Positions 33,513 through 41,217 of a DNA stretch of 64,000 nt are shown in pieces; within the stretch, counting starts at the first letter, position 1; each line of letters begins with the position of its first letter. The notes under the pieces were generated by a model. It saw only the letters and a program-made list of their open reading frames with translations. It was not told where the DNA came from and ran no database searches. A program made the translations under genes and the position numbers. Source of the stretch: Solobacterium moorei (GTDB lineage: Bacteria > Bacillota_I > Bacilli_A > Erysipelotrichales > Erysipelotrichaceae); NCBI RefSeq assembly GCF_036323475.1, contig NZ_AP028934.1:1922001-1986000 (forward strand), in the 5' to 3' direction.

Positions 33513-35660
33513 CTATACTTGATACCACTTAATTTCATTAGCTTCTAAGCGTAATGAGAAGGATGTGCCATCGCCACGATAGATGACAGTTTCTTGTGGT
33601 TCGTATGTATTATTAACGACACAATAGCTCTGTGTGGAAGGATATACATTAACATCAACATTATAGTTCTCTGAATACCACTGCTTCATTTCATCCTCAC
33701 GATGACAACTGAAGAAGATTGCACGATAGAGAAGTCTTGCATTTTCAAAACTGAATGGCAATCCATTCATGTATACTGCTCTACCCTTACCATACTCATT
33801 AACTGCAAGCTTCACACTGAGATCCTCTTGCTTGATTACAGTGGTTCCTGGTAGTGCATAAACACTATTTACATTTTCTCCCCAGTCTTCATGCTCTAAC
33901 TGTTCGGTAATGAAATGATTATGACATTGCCAGTTATACTTGTCTGTATGAAGTGTAAAGTCTAATTCCTTATCGACGCCAAGAACATCATAGAGTGTGA
34001 AGAACTTGCCATTTCTAGCACAAGCTGTTGGTTCACCAATACCGATGAAACCACCACCGTTATCTACATAGTGACGTAGAATTGTGATAATCTTTTCATC
34101 AAATTCTTCACCACCACTAAAGCTTGTATAACTACTACCATAGTTCAGCACAACATCAATATCATTTAAGATATCTGGATTTCCACGCAGTTCTTCAAAG
34201 CTGATGAACTTCACATCAAATGGGAAACCACTAAGTGATTCTAGAACACCTGTATAAGAATAAATCTGCTTGTAACGAATTGCGTGATGTACAAGATGAG
34301 CACCCCAACGGCGAAGCTCGCCATAGCTATTTAATACACCAACCTTCAATAGGTTGTGTGGTGTTTGCTTTCCTACATGTGCATAGAGTTCTCTAAATTC
34401 ATCGCAAACTTCAGATACATATTCGATAAACTCTGGAAACTTTAATGCAAGCTTCAAGTATCCACCATAACCGATACGATCCACTGGCGAGCGTAAGATT
34501 GCACGACGTGCAGTTACCCAGTTCACTTTCGCTTCCTGTAATGGATCTCCACCTTCATGGAATGTATCTGGGAAGAAGTATGGTAAAAATCTTCCTTCTG
34601 TATACTTCACACCTTTGATATCTGAAATCAAGCGCAATGTAGAACCTGATCCAACACTACCCACAACCGCATCTAAGCCAATCTCAGAGAAGTACTTACC
34701 ATATGGTTCTGTACCAATCCAATGATCTCCAAGGAACATCATCGCTTCCTTACCATAAGAATGACAGATGTCTACGAGTACCTTGGCTAATTTACAAACT
34801 TCTCTTTGCTGGAAGTCGATAAAGTCTTTATATTCCTTGGAAGGAATACAGAATTGGCTATTGTGGAAGCCTTTGTTGATGATAAATTCCGGGCGGAACT
34901 TGTAACCAACTTCCTTTTCAAACTGTTCCAAGATGTATGGAGATACAGATGCACTATATCCATACCAGTCAACGAATTTTTCACGTGCAAATTCATCAAA
35001 CTGCAAAGTGAACTGGTGGAAGAATGTTGTAAAGCGTACAACATTGACATCTTCTCTTTCTCTACAGAACTTATGTAACTTCTCAATCACATGCTTTTGG
35101 GTTTCCGGTAAACGTACATCCAAGGTCATCTGATGTTCTTCATCCACCCAATCATTTGTTAAGAAATTATACATGTGAACCGGATCCCACACGATAAACG
35201 CCAAGAAGCTTACCGTGTATGCATGATAAGGAATTGCTTCTTCAATTACAACATCACCACTCACTTCATCAAAATACCAATTTGTCACAACAGTATCTGT
35301 TGTTCGATCAATCACTTCCCACCAACGATGAATATCATTTGTTGGATTTACTTTAAATTGATCCTTGTAGAAATGTTCCATAATTTTGATACGCAAGCAT
35401 GTATCTTTAGCAGTAACAAAGTCACTCATCAAATACATCTGTTGCATCTCATCTGGATGTTTTTTTGCCCACGCATTATCTTTACGTGTTGTGTAATATG
35501 TAGCGTATTGCTTAATATCTATTTTTCGTAACGCTTCAGGCATATCAGTCCCATCACAATCACGAATCGCATCAGCCTTCCACTTCTTGATGATTTCGAT
35601 TGTATCATCAATCACATCAATATCGGTTGGGACTGTAACTCTTCCTGTACTCATACTCAT
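33513..35660 (-). CDS. lnpA: GH112 1,3-beta-galactosyl-N-acetylhexosamine phosphorylase
   Basis: The 715-residue cytoplasmic enzyme splits galacto-N-biose or lacto-N-biose with phosphate into galactose-1-phosphate and GalNAc or GlcNAc. FLGDHWIGTEPYGK contains the catalytic acid Asp312, nearly the same position as Asp313 in the bifidobacterial enzyme, and the chain shows the family's TIM barrel, a Rossmann-like middle part (FGVGEPTACARNGKFF region) and a C-terminal beta domain. There is no signal peptide, fitting use after import. It starts 10 bases after the ATPase gene with GGGAG before the ATG. Preference between the two disaccharides cannot be read, but the GH101 neighbour favours galacto-N-biose. 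Confidence 0.94.
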   Translation of the reverse strand: MSMSTGRVTVPTDIDVIDDTIEIIKKWKADAIRDCDGTDMPEALRKIDIKQYATYYTTRKDNAWAKKHPDEMQQMYLMSDFVTAKDTCLRIKIMEHFYKDQFKVNPTNDIHRWWEVIDRTTDTVVTNWYFDEVSGDVVIEEAIPYHAYTVSFLAFIVWDPVHMYNFLTNDWVDEEHQMTLDVRLPETQKHVIEKLHKFCREREDVNVVRFTTFFHQFTLQFDEFAREKFVDWYGYSASVSPYILEQFEKEVGYKFRPEFIINKGFHNSQFCIPSKEYKDFIDFQQREVCKLAKVLVDICHSYGKEAMMFLGDHWIGTEPYGKYFSEIGLDAVVGSVGSGSTLRLISDIKGVKYTEGRFLPYFFPDTFHEGGDPLQEAKVNWVTARRAILRSPVDRIGYGGYLKLALKFPEFIEYVSEVCDEFRELYAHVGKQTPHNLLKVGVLNSYGELRRWGAHLVHHAIRYKQIYSYTGVLESLSGFPFDVKFISFEELRGNPDILNDIDVVLNYGSSYTSFSGGEEFDEKIITILRHYVDNGGGFIGIGEPTACARNGKFFTLYDVLGVDKELDFTLHTDKYNWQCHNHFITEQLEHEDWGENVNSVYALPGTTVIKQEDLSVKLAVNEYGKGRAVYMNGLPFSFENARLLYRAIFFSCHREDEMKQWYSENYNVDVNVYPSTQSYCVVNNTYEPQETVIYRGDGTSFSLRLEANEIKWYQV

Positions 35661-35670
35661 TTATTCTCCC

Positions 35671-36762
35671 TTAAACAATACGATTTTCCGTCTTTGGATC
35701 AAAGAAGTGTACCTTCTCCAAGTCCATCGCCAATCGGAAGGATGCACAATCCGAAAGATCATAACGGGCATTGATTCTTGCCTGTAGTTTTTGCCCTGCA
35801 AGCTTGCCATGTAAGATAAATTCGTTACCTAATAACTCACTGACATCAATTGCAAAGTCAAATACAGCACTTGGATAGGTTTCATTTACAATTTCCTCTG
35901 CGTGTAGGTCCTCCGGACGAATCCCCATCACAATTTCCTTACCTTCATATGCTTGCATGTCTTTAGTGAACTGTTCTGGCAAAGTAATGTGCATATCACC
36001 AATCGTGAATTTTCCACCAGCATATGTACCCTTTAGGAAGTTTGTGGCTGGAGAACCAATGAAGCCTGCTACGAACATGTTTACTGGATTCTGATAGATT
36101 TCCTTTGGTGTTCCAATCTGTTGAATATATCCATCTTTCATGATGACAATACGGCTTGCCATTGTCATGGCTTCTGTTTGGTCGTGCGTTACGTAGATGG
36201 TTGTAGCACCGATATTTTTGTGTAGACGAATAATTTCACTACGCATCTGTACACGAAGCTTCGCATCTAAGTTAGATAACGGTTCATCCATCAAGAATAC
36301 CTTCGCATTACGAACGATTGCTCTACCTAACGCTACACGCTGTCTTTGACCACCAGATAAAGCCTTAGGCTTTCTATCTAAGTATTGTTCAATTTCTAAT
36401 GCTTTTGCGGCTGCACGTACACGACGGTCAATTTCATCTTTATCAGTCTTGCGAATCTGTAATCCAAATGCCATGTTTTCATAAACTGTCATAAATGGAT
36501 ATAACGCATAAGACTGGAATACCATCGCAATCTCACGATTCTTAGGTGCAACATCGTTTACTAATTTATCATCGATATACAATTCACCGTTTGTGATATC
36601 TTCCAAACCTGCAATCATGCGTAAAGTTGTTGATTTACCACATCCGGAAGGGCCAACCAATACGATGAATTCTTTATCCTGAATCTCTAAATTAAAATCA
36701 AATACTGCCTGTACTTTATTATCGTAAATCTTATTGATATGACGTAATGATAAGTTTGCCAT
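35671..36762 (-). CDS. msmK: ABC sugar importer ATPase (MsmK/UgpC type)
   Basis: The 363-residue ATPase has GPSGCGKST as Walker A, LSGGQRQR as signature, [15 protein letters not shown] as Walker B, and a C-terminal regulatory domain (about 240-363) of the MalK/MsmK class. It powers the two permeases encoded upstream in the operon. Many Firmicutes share one such ATPase among several importers; here a copy lies inside the operon. GGGGGAC precedes the ATG. It is followed 10 bases later by the GH112 gene. Confidence 0.93.
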   Translation of the reverse strand: MANLSLRHINKIYDNKVQAVFDFNLEIQDKEFIVLVGPSGCGKSTTLRMIAGLEDITNGELYIDDKLVNDVAPKNREIAMVFQSYALYPFMTVYENMAFGLQIRKTDKDEIDRRVRAAAKALEIEQYLDRKPKALSGGQRQRVALGRAIVRNAKVFLMDEPLSNLDAKLRVQMRSEIIRLHKNIGATTIYVTHDQTEAMTMASRIVIMKDGYIQQIGTPKEIYQNPVNMFVAGFIGSPATNFLKGTYAGGKFTIGDMHITLPEQFTKDMQAYEGKEIVMGIRPEDLHAEEIVNETYPSAVFDFAIDVSELLGNEFILHGKLAGQKLQARINARYDLSDCASFRLAMDLEKVHFFDPKTENRIV

Positions 36763-36773
36763 ATATCGTCCCC

Positions 36774-36941
36774 CTATTTAAATCTCTTGTTATACATATG
36801 TATAACTGCCAAAATACCAATCAGTCCAACTACCTGAACACCAAGATTCACATAGCCAACTTCTCTTTGACCAATAATTACCATTGCTAGACTGACAACA
36901 AATAGAATTGCCATCAAGATTGATTCTGTTGTTCGATTCAT
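36774..36941 (-). CDS. 55-aa membrane protein, DUF6903-like, inside the importer operon
   Basis: An ATG at 36941 with GGAGG 5 bases upstream opens a 55-codon frame. The product ([20 protein letters not shown] at the start) has two membrane helices joined by the short loop [11 protein letters not shown] and ends in a basic HMYNKRFK tail. Its place between a sugar permease and the ATPase, its size and the loop resemble the uncharacterised DUF6903 small proteins found in sugar ABC operons of related Firmicutes; I make that match from memory. It could be an importer accessory subunit. Gaps to its neighbours are 8 and 11 bases. Confidence 0.8.
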   Translation of the reverse strand: MNRTTESILMAILFVVSLAMVIIGQREVGYVNLGVQVVGLIGILAVIHMYNKRFK

Positions 36942-36949
36942 ATGCCCTC

Positions 36950-37819
36950 CTAATCCTTTAGACCACCTAAGGTCATACCTTGGGTTAAACGTCTTTGTAC
37001 AAGAATGTATAAGATCAATGTTGGCAACATAACAATCACAAGTCCTGCATACATCGGTCCATAATTGGTCGCTGCTTTCTGTGCGGACATCAGATTCTGT
37101 AGTCCTACCGGCAATGTCTTAAGTGCCTTTGTCTGCACAAGTGTTAATGAAATAATGTATTCATTCCAAAATGCCAAGAAGTTAAATAGGATAACTGTGA
37201 TAATACTTGGCTTGGCCATACGGAACATGACTCTGACCATGGTTGTAAAGTAACCACAACCATCGATTTCCACAGCTTCTTCATATGCCTTTGGTAAAGA
37301 ACGGAAGTAGCTTGCAAGAAGATATACTGTAAATGGAATTGCCGTAGATGCATACACAAGCGCAAGAACAAAACGGTTATTCATAAAGAACTGTAGACCG
37401 CTCTTTGCAAGTGACTTATCCCAACCATTCAACATTAAGAAGATTGGCACAACAATGTAGTTTACGTTAATAAATAAGCCAGCCATGATGAGTGTGTTAA
37501 AGAACTTTCTGCCTTTGAATTGGAATCTAGCAAGTACATACGCAGCCGGTAATGAAACTACCAGTAAGATTGCTAGAGCCATTGCAGTTACAAGTGCTGA
37601 GTTCAAGATGAAATCACCAACTTGCGCAATTTGGAAGGCATCAATAAAGTTCTGAATGTTAAATCCTTGTGGTAATGCCCATGGATTTCCATAGAACTCT
37701 GCATTCGTTTTAATCGAAGCTAAGAATACCCAAGATACCGGAATGATAATGGATATCGCTAAAGAAATCAGTGCAACATATATAAAGATTTTGTATAAAT
37801 CAAAATGTTTTCTCTTCAT
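36950..37819 (-). CDS. Sugar ABC transporter permease, MalG type
   Basis: The 289-residue protein has six membrane helices and the EAA loop EEAVEIDGCGYFTTMVRVMF that docks to the ATPase. It belongs to the CUT1 family and ends with the usual TQGMTLGGLKD-type tail. It pairs with the permease encoded just upstream (8 bases away) to form the channel for the disaccharide. Start and SD are normal. Order in the operon is binding protein, permease 1, permease 2, small membrane protein, ATPase, phosphorylase. Confidence 0.93.
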   Translation of the reverse strand: MKRKHFDLYKIFIYVALISLAISIIIPVSWVFLASIKTNAEFYGNPWALPQGFNIQNFIDAFQIAQVGDFILNSALVTAMALAILLVVSLPAAYVLARFQFKGRKFFNTLIMAGLFINVNYIVVPIFLMLNGWDKSLAKSGLQFFMNNRFVLALVYASTAIPFTVYLLASYFRSLPKAYEEAVEIDGCGYFTTMVRVMFRMAKPSIITVILFNFLAFWNEYIISLTLVQTKALKTLPVGLQNLMSAQKAATNYGPMYAGLVIVMLPTLILYILVQRRLTQGMTLGGLKD

Positions 37820-37827
37820 ATTGCCCC

Positions 37828-38721
37828 CTAAATCTCAATCGAATCACGATGTGTTACACGATTGATTGCCCATGATAAGGTAAATGAGAGAATAAACACA
37901 ACTGTGCCGATTGCCATACCATAGCCATAACTTGAACGATTATATGCCTGCAAGTACATGTAACTGAGTACCGTTTCACTGGCTCCATCAGGACCACCAC
38001 CGGTCATGACTTGCACAAATAAGAAACTTAGATTAATGGTTGAAATGACGAAGAATGTAAGTGTTGTACGAATATTGTCCCAAATCATCGGAATCGTTAC
38101 CGAGAAGAATTGTTTTACTTTTCCACTACCCTCTAAAGACGCTGCTTCATAAAGGTGTTCCGGTATTGTACTCATACTTGCCATGTACATCACCATGTAA
38201 TAACCGATTGCCTGCCAAATTAATGCGGCAACTAATGCATAAACAACTAAACCAGGATCACCAAGGTACTTTGTCGTACCTGCACTACCGTTAAATAGTC
38301 CTACAAGTGAATTTAATAAACCATTTTCAGATGGATCATAAATTGCACTGAAAATTGCAGATATAACAACGACAGAAAGGATATTTGGAATATAGAATAT
38401 GATTCTAAAGAAGTTTTGTCCTTTAATCTTTTCACGAACCAGAATAGACGCAAACAAGATTGCGAAAGCCATCGTTATGATTGTTACCAATACGATGATT
38501 AAGATTGTATTCTGGAGTGCACGGATAAAGCTCATATCTTTAAATAACATCTGAAAATTCTTTAATCCTATAAATGTACGGTTATCACTTAAACCACCCC
38601 ATTTAAACATCGACATCATAAACACATTTATCGTTGGATATATCATAAACAGTGTTAGTAATATCATTGCTGGAGCTAAGCATATTGTGATAAACAGCTT
38701 CTTCTCAACACTTTTTTTCAT
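37828..38721 (-). CDS. Sugar ABC transporter permease, MalF type
   Basis: The 297-residue CUT1 permease has six helices, an N-terminal cytoplasmic KKSVEKK segment and the EAA loop (YEAASLEGSGKVKQFFSVTIP). The start at 38721 (MKKSVEKKL) is chosen because AGGGGGT lies about 8 bases upstream; an in-frame start 14 codons earlier lies within the hairpin that separates it from the binding-protein gene. It forms the heterodimeric channel with the next permease. Confidence 0.92.
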   Translation of the reverse strand: MKKSVEKKLFITICLAPAMILLTLFMIYPTINVFMMSMFKWGGLSDNRTFIGLKNFQMLFKDMSFIRALQNTILIIVLVTIITMAFAILFASILVREKIKGQNFFRIIFYIPNILSVVVISAIFSAIYDPSENGLLNSLVGLFNGSAGTTKYLGDPGLVVYALVAALIWQAIGYYMVMYMASMSTIPEHLYEAASLEGSGKVKQFFSVTIPMIWDNIRTTLTFFVISTINLSFLFVQVMTGGGPDGASETVLSYMYLQAYNRSSYGYGMAIGTVVFILSFTLSWAINRVTHRDSIEI

Positions 38722-38739
38722 TTCATTACCCCCTTCCTT

Positions 38740-38772
38740 AAAATAACGACGGCTGTCCACCATCGTTATTTT
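38740..38772 (-). promoter_or_regulatory. Intercistronic stem-loop between binding protein and permease genes
   Basis: AAAATAACGA and TCGTTATTTT form a perfect 10-bp stem with a 13-base loop in the 81-base gap. No T-run follows the stem as in a full terminator. Such hairpins typically stabilise the 3' end of the binding-protein message or partially terminate, keeping binding protein in excess. Confidence 0.65.
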
Positions 38773-38802
38773 AATGAATTCTAATACTTAACAGCTCATT
38801 GA

Positions 38803-40149
38803 TTATTTATTTGCTTCGGCAATCTGTTCAACAGCCTTCACTGTTGCGTCATACCATTCATCAACTGTCTTGGAACCATTTACGATTGAGTTTACAGTTG
38901 CGTAGAGAACACCTGTATTAGCATCAGCTACACTCACACCTTCAACGATGTTGTCCATAACTTGGAAACCTACTGCATTTGACTTAGCACCATTGTCATA
39001 GATTGTGTAGTATAAAGCATTTTCGTCATCCTTACCGATGAACTTAGAAGCATCCTTAGTTGGCATTACAGCACCACCATTTTCATAGAATAACTTTGTA
39101 GCTTCATCAGAGTATAAGAATGTAATGAACTTCTTAGCTAATTCTGGATTCTTAGCTTCTTTAGGAATAAATACCTGTTCTGTAAATGTTGTAGAGTAAG
39201 CATCACCTGTAGCAGTTACCTTAGGTAAAGCTGTGAATCCCCATTCAAATCCATTGGCACGTGGAGCTTCCTTCATTTCACCTGGTAACCATGTTCCGTT
39301 AGGAACGAATAATGCCTTGTTGTCTAAGATTAATTGCTGGTTCTTCTTAAAGTTATCACCGTTAGCATTAGCTACTGTTGTTGGTTCAACATACTGAGCA
39401 AGCTTGCCCACGATTTCGAATGCCTTCTTAACTTCTGGTAACTTCCAAGCATCAACGTTATATGTCATTAACTTAGCATATACTTCTGGTCCTGCTGTTT
39501 CATTTAATAAAGCAGAGAAGAATGCATCGAAGTAGCCTGTTGTTGGGTATGTGAATAATGAGATACCTTCAGCCTTAGCCTTTTCTCCTAATTCCCACAT
39601 TTCATCCCAAGTTGTTGGTACACTCCATCCCTTTTCCTTAAATAGGTTAGCATTATAGAATAGTCCACATGGGCTATAGTTGATAGGTGCTAAGTACAAT
39701 TTACCATCAGCGTATGGCTGTGTAGCTAAACCTTCGTAGATACCATCGATGAGCTTATCCTTCACCTTTGTATCTTCACCTAATACTTTTTCATCAAGTA
39801 CGCTTGTAATGTCTGTTAACATCTTTTCAGCGATCATTGTGTCTGTTAAGCCACCCTTAGATCCAACTGATAAGTAAACTAAATCAGGATATGTTCCAGC
39901 TTGAACTTCGCTACGTAATGTATCAGCGATATTCTTTTCTAAGCGAAGGTCAACCTTAACGCCTTCTTTTTCTTCGAAAGCCTTAACAACAGCTTCCCAA
40001 CCCTTTGTGCCATATCCGCCGTCTAGACCAGAAATGTGCAATGTTGTTTCTTCACTTTCCTTCTGTGAAGAAGCAGCTTCTTTTTTACTACAGCCAACTG
40101 CGCCGACTGCGAGTAAACCAGCTAATGATAATGTTAATAACTTTTTCAT
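38803..40149 (-). CDS. Sugar-binding lipoprotein of the ABC importer
   Basis: The 448-residue protein begins MKKLLTLSLAGLLAVGAVGC, a lipoprotein signal peptide with lipobox AVGC, so it is tethered outside the membrane. The mature part has the family 1 (CUT1) fold, with PYADGKLYLAPINYSPCGLFYN and similar segments lining the sugar cleft. Gene context (GH101, GH112) makes galacto-N-biose or lacto-N-biose the likely ligand, though the sequence itself does not fix it. SD AGGAGGG is 12-13 bases before the ATG. It heads the six-gene operon, behind a cre site. Confidence 0.9.
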   Translation of the reverse strand: MKKLLTLSLAGLLAVGAVGCSKKEAASSQKESEETTLHISGLDGGYGTKGWEAVVKAFEEKEGVKVDLRLEKNIADTLRSEVQAGTYPDLVYLSVGSKGGLTDTMIAEKMLTDITSVLDEKVLGEDTKVKDKLIDGIYEGLATQPYADGKLYLAPINYSPCGLFYNANLFKEKGWSVPTTWDEMWELGEKAKAEGISLFTYPTTGYFDAFFSALLNETAGPEVYAKLMTYNVDAWKLPEVKKAFEIVGKLAQYVEPTTVANANGDNFKKNQQLILDNKALFVPNGTWLPGEMKEAPRANGFEWGFTALPKVTATGDAYSTTFTEQVFIPKEAKNPELAKKFITFLYSDEATKLFYENGGAVMPTKDASKFIGKDDENALYYTIYDNGAKSNAVGFQVMDNIVEGVSVADANTGVLYATVNSIVNGSKTVDEWYDATVKAVEQIAEANK

Positions 40150-40201
40150 ATGTTCCTTTTTTCCCTCCTAAGAAACTTATTTGATAATCTCAGTGTATTG
40201 T

Positions 40202-40215
40202 TGAAAACGCTTTCA
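40202..40215 (-). promoter_or_regulatory. cre site before the importer operon
   Basis: On the minus strand TGAAAGCGTTTTCA fits the CcpA consensus TGNAANCGNTNNCA at every fixed position. It is 53 bases upstream of the binding-protein start. Confidence 0.8.
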
Positions 40216-40225
40216 AACAAGAGAT

Positions 40226-40275
40226 ATATTGCTTTAAATTAGCGAAATATTGCTATCATTTATATCAAAAGCAAT
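40226..40275. repeat. Direct ATATTGCT repeats, candidate AraC operator
   Basis: ATATTGCT occurs at 40226-40233 and 40247-40254, 21 bases (two helix turns) apart. An inverted related copy AAAAGCAAT is at 40267-40275. The site lies between the cre box and the -10 of the divergent regulator gene, as AraC-type activator sites often do. Confidence 0.5.
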
Positions 40276-40281
40276 TTTTCG

Positions 40282-40287
40282 TATAAT
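40282..40287 (+). promoter_or_regulatory. -10 of the AraC-type regulator gene
   Basis: TATAAT is an exact -10 match, 38 bases before the ATG. The -35 (TTTATA at 40259-40264) is weak, which fits an activated or autoregulated promoter. Confidence 0.5.
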
Positions 40288-40325
40288 TAGCCAAAAAATA
40301 ATCATTTCAAAACGCGATACATGTT

Positions 40326-41177
40326 ATGATTAAACCAATGATTACAGCTATTTCACAAAACACAAGCGAAGATCGTTCTTTCGGTAAAATCTTGTATGTT
40401 ACTCACTCTCGCTATGAAGGAGATTGGCATTCAACTCCGCACAATCATGCATGTGCAGAGCTTTTCTACGTAATCTCAGGAGAAGGCAAATTCTTTGTCG
40501 AAGGAAAATATTTAGACATTCAAGCAGATGACCTAATTATCGTAAATTCCTATATTGAACATACTGAAGTCAGTAAAGAAAACTCTCCTCTCGAATATAT
40601 TGTAGCAGGTATTGAAGGTTTACATTTCCATAGTGATGATAAACGTTTCAACAGTAACTTCAGCATGCATAACTATAAAGCATATAAGAATGATATTCTC
40701 TTCTATCTCAAAACATTACTGCATGAAATGGAACATCAGGATGAATACTCTCAACACTTAGTAAACTCCCTACTAGAGATAATGCTTATAAACATGGTAC
40801 GTCGTACCAATACAACATTAAACGTATCCCCAGTGAAAAAGACGACAAAAGAATGTATCTTCATCGAAAACTATATCAATGATCACTTTAAAGAAGACAT
40901 CGACCTAGATAAACTCAGTGAATTAACATTCTTAAATAAATATTATTTAGTACATGCATTCAACCAATATAAAGGGATTTCTCCTATGCGTTATTTGATA
41001 CAGCGAAGAATCTCTGAGGCAAAGTTCTTATTAGAGACTACCAGTTATAGTATGAATGATATCTCTGCTATTATCGGCTTCTCAAACCAAAATTACTTTA
41101 CCTTTGCATTTAAACGTGAAATTGGTTGTTCTCCGAGTGCATATCGTAAACAATTCCTAAAAACAAAAGAGCAATAA
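40326..41177 (+). CDS. AraC-family transcriptional regulator with cupin sensor
   Basis: The 283-residue protein has an N-terminal cupin-type sensing domain (about 30-120, HNHACAELFYVISGEGKF and YIEHTEV) and a C-terminal pair of HTH motifs (about 180-280, including DLDKLSELTFLNKYYLVHAF and SMNDISAIIGFSNQNYFTFA, ending in a FKREIGCSPSAYRK motif). It is transcribed away from the importer operon and is the obvious local regulator, probably sensing the disaccharide or a breakdown product. The start at 40326 has no strong SD; Met5 is an alternative. Confidence 0.92.
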   Translation: MIKPMITAISQNTSEDRSFGKILYVTHSRYEGDWHSTPHNHACAELFYVISGEGKFFVEGKYLDIQADDLIIVNSYIEHTEVSKENSPLEYIVAGIEGLHFHSDDKRFNSNFSMHNYKAYKNDILFYLKTLLHEMEHQDEYSQHLVNSLLEIMLINMVRRTNTTLNVSPVKKTTKECIFIENYINDHFKEDIDLDKLSELTFLNKYYLVHAFNQYKGISPMRYLIQRRISEAKFLLETTSYSMNDISAIIGFSNQNYFTFAFKREIGCSPSAYRKQFLKTKEQ

Positions 41178-41189
41178 ACATGCATACAA

Positions 41190-41211
41190 AAGCCGAGCGA
41201 TTACTCGGCTT
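41190..41211. terminator. Bidirectional terminator between the regulator and pheT
   Basis: AAGCCGAG and CTCGGCTT form an 8-bp GC-rich stem with a 6-base loop. The plus strand continues GTTTTGTT and the minus strand TTGTATG, so it serves araC-type gene and pheT both ways. Confidence 0.75.
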
Positions 41212-41217
41212 GTTTTG

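Noticed and set aside
38470-38763. Longer start of the MalF-type permease inside the intercistronic hairpin.
   Set aside because: The SD AGGGGGT fits the ATG at 38721, while the longer frame has no SD and would be translated through a perfect stem.
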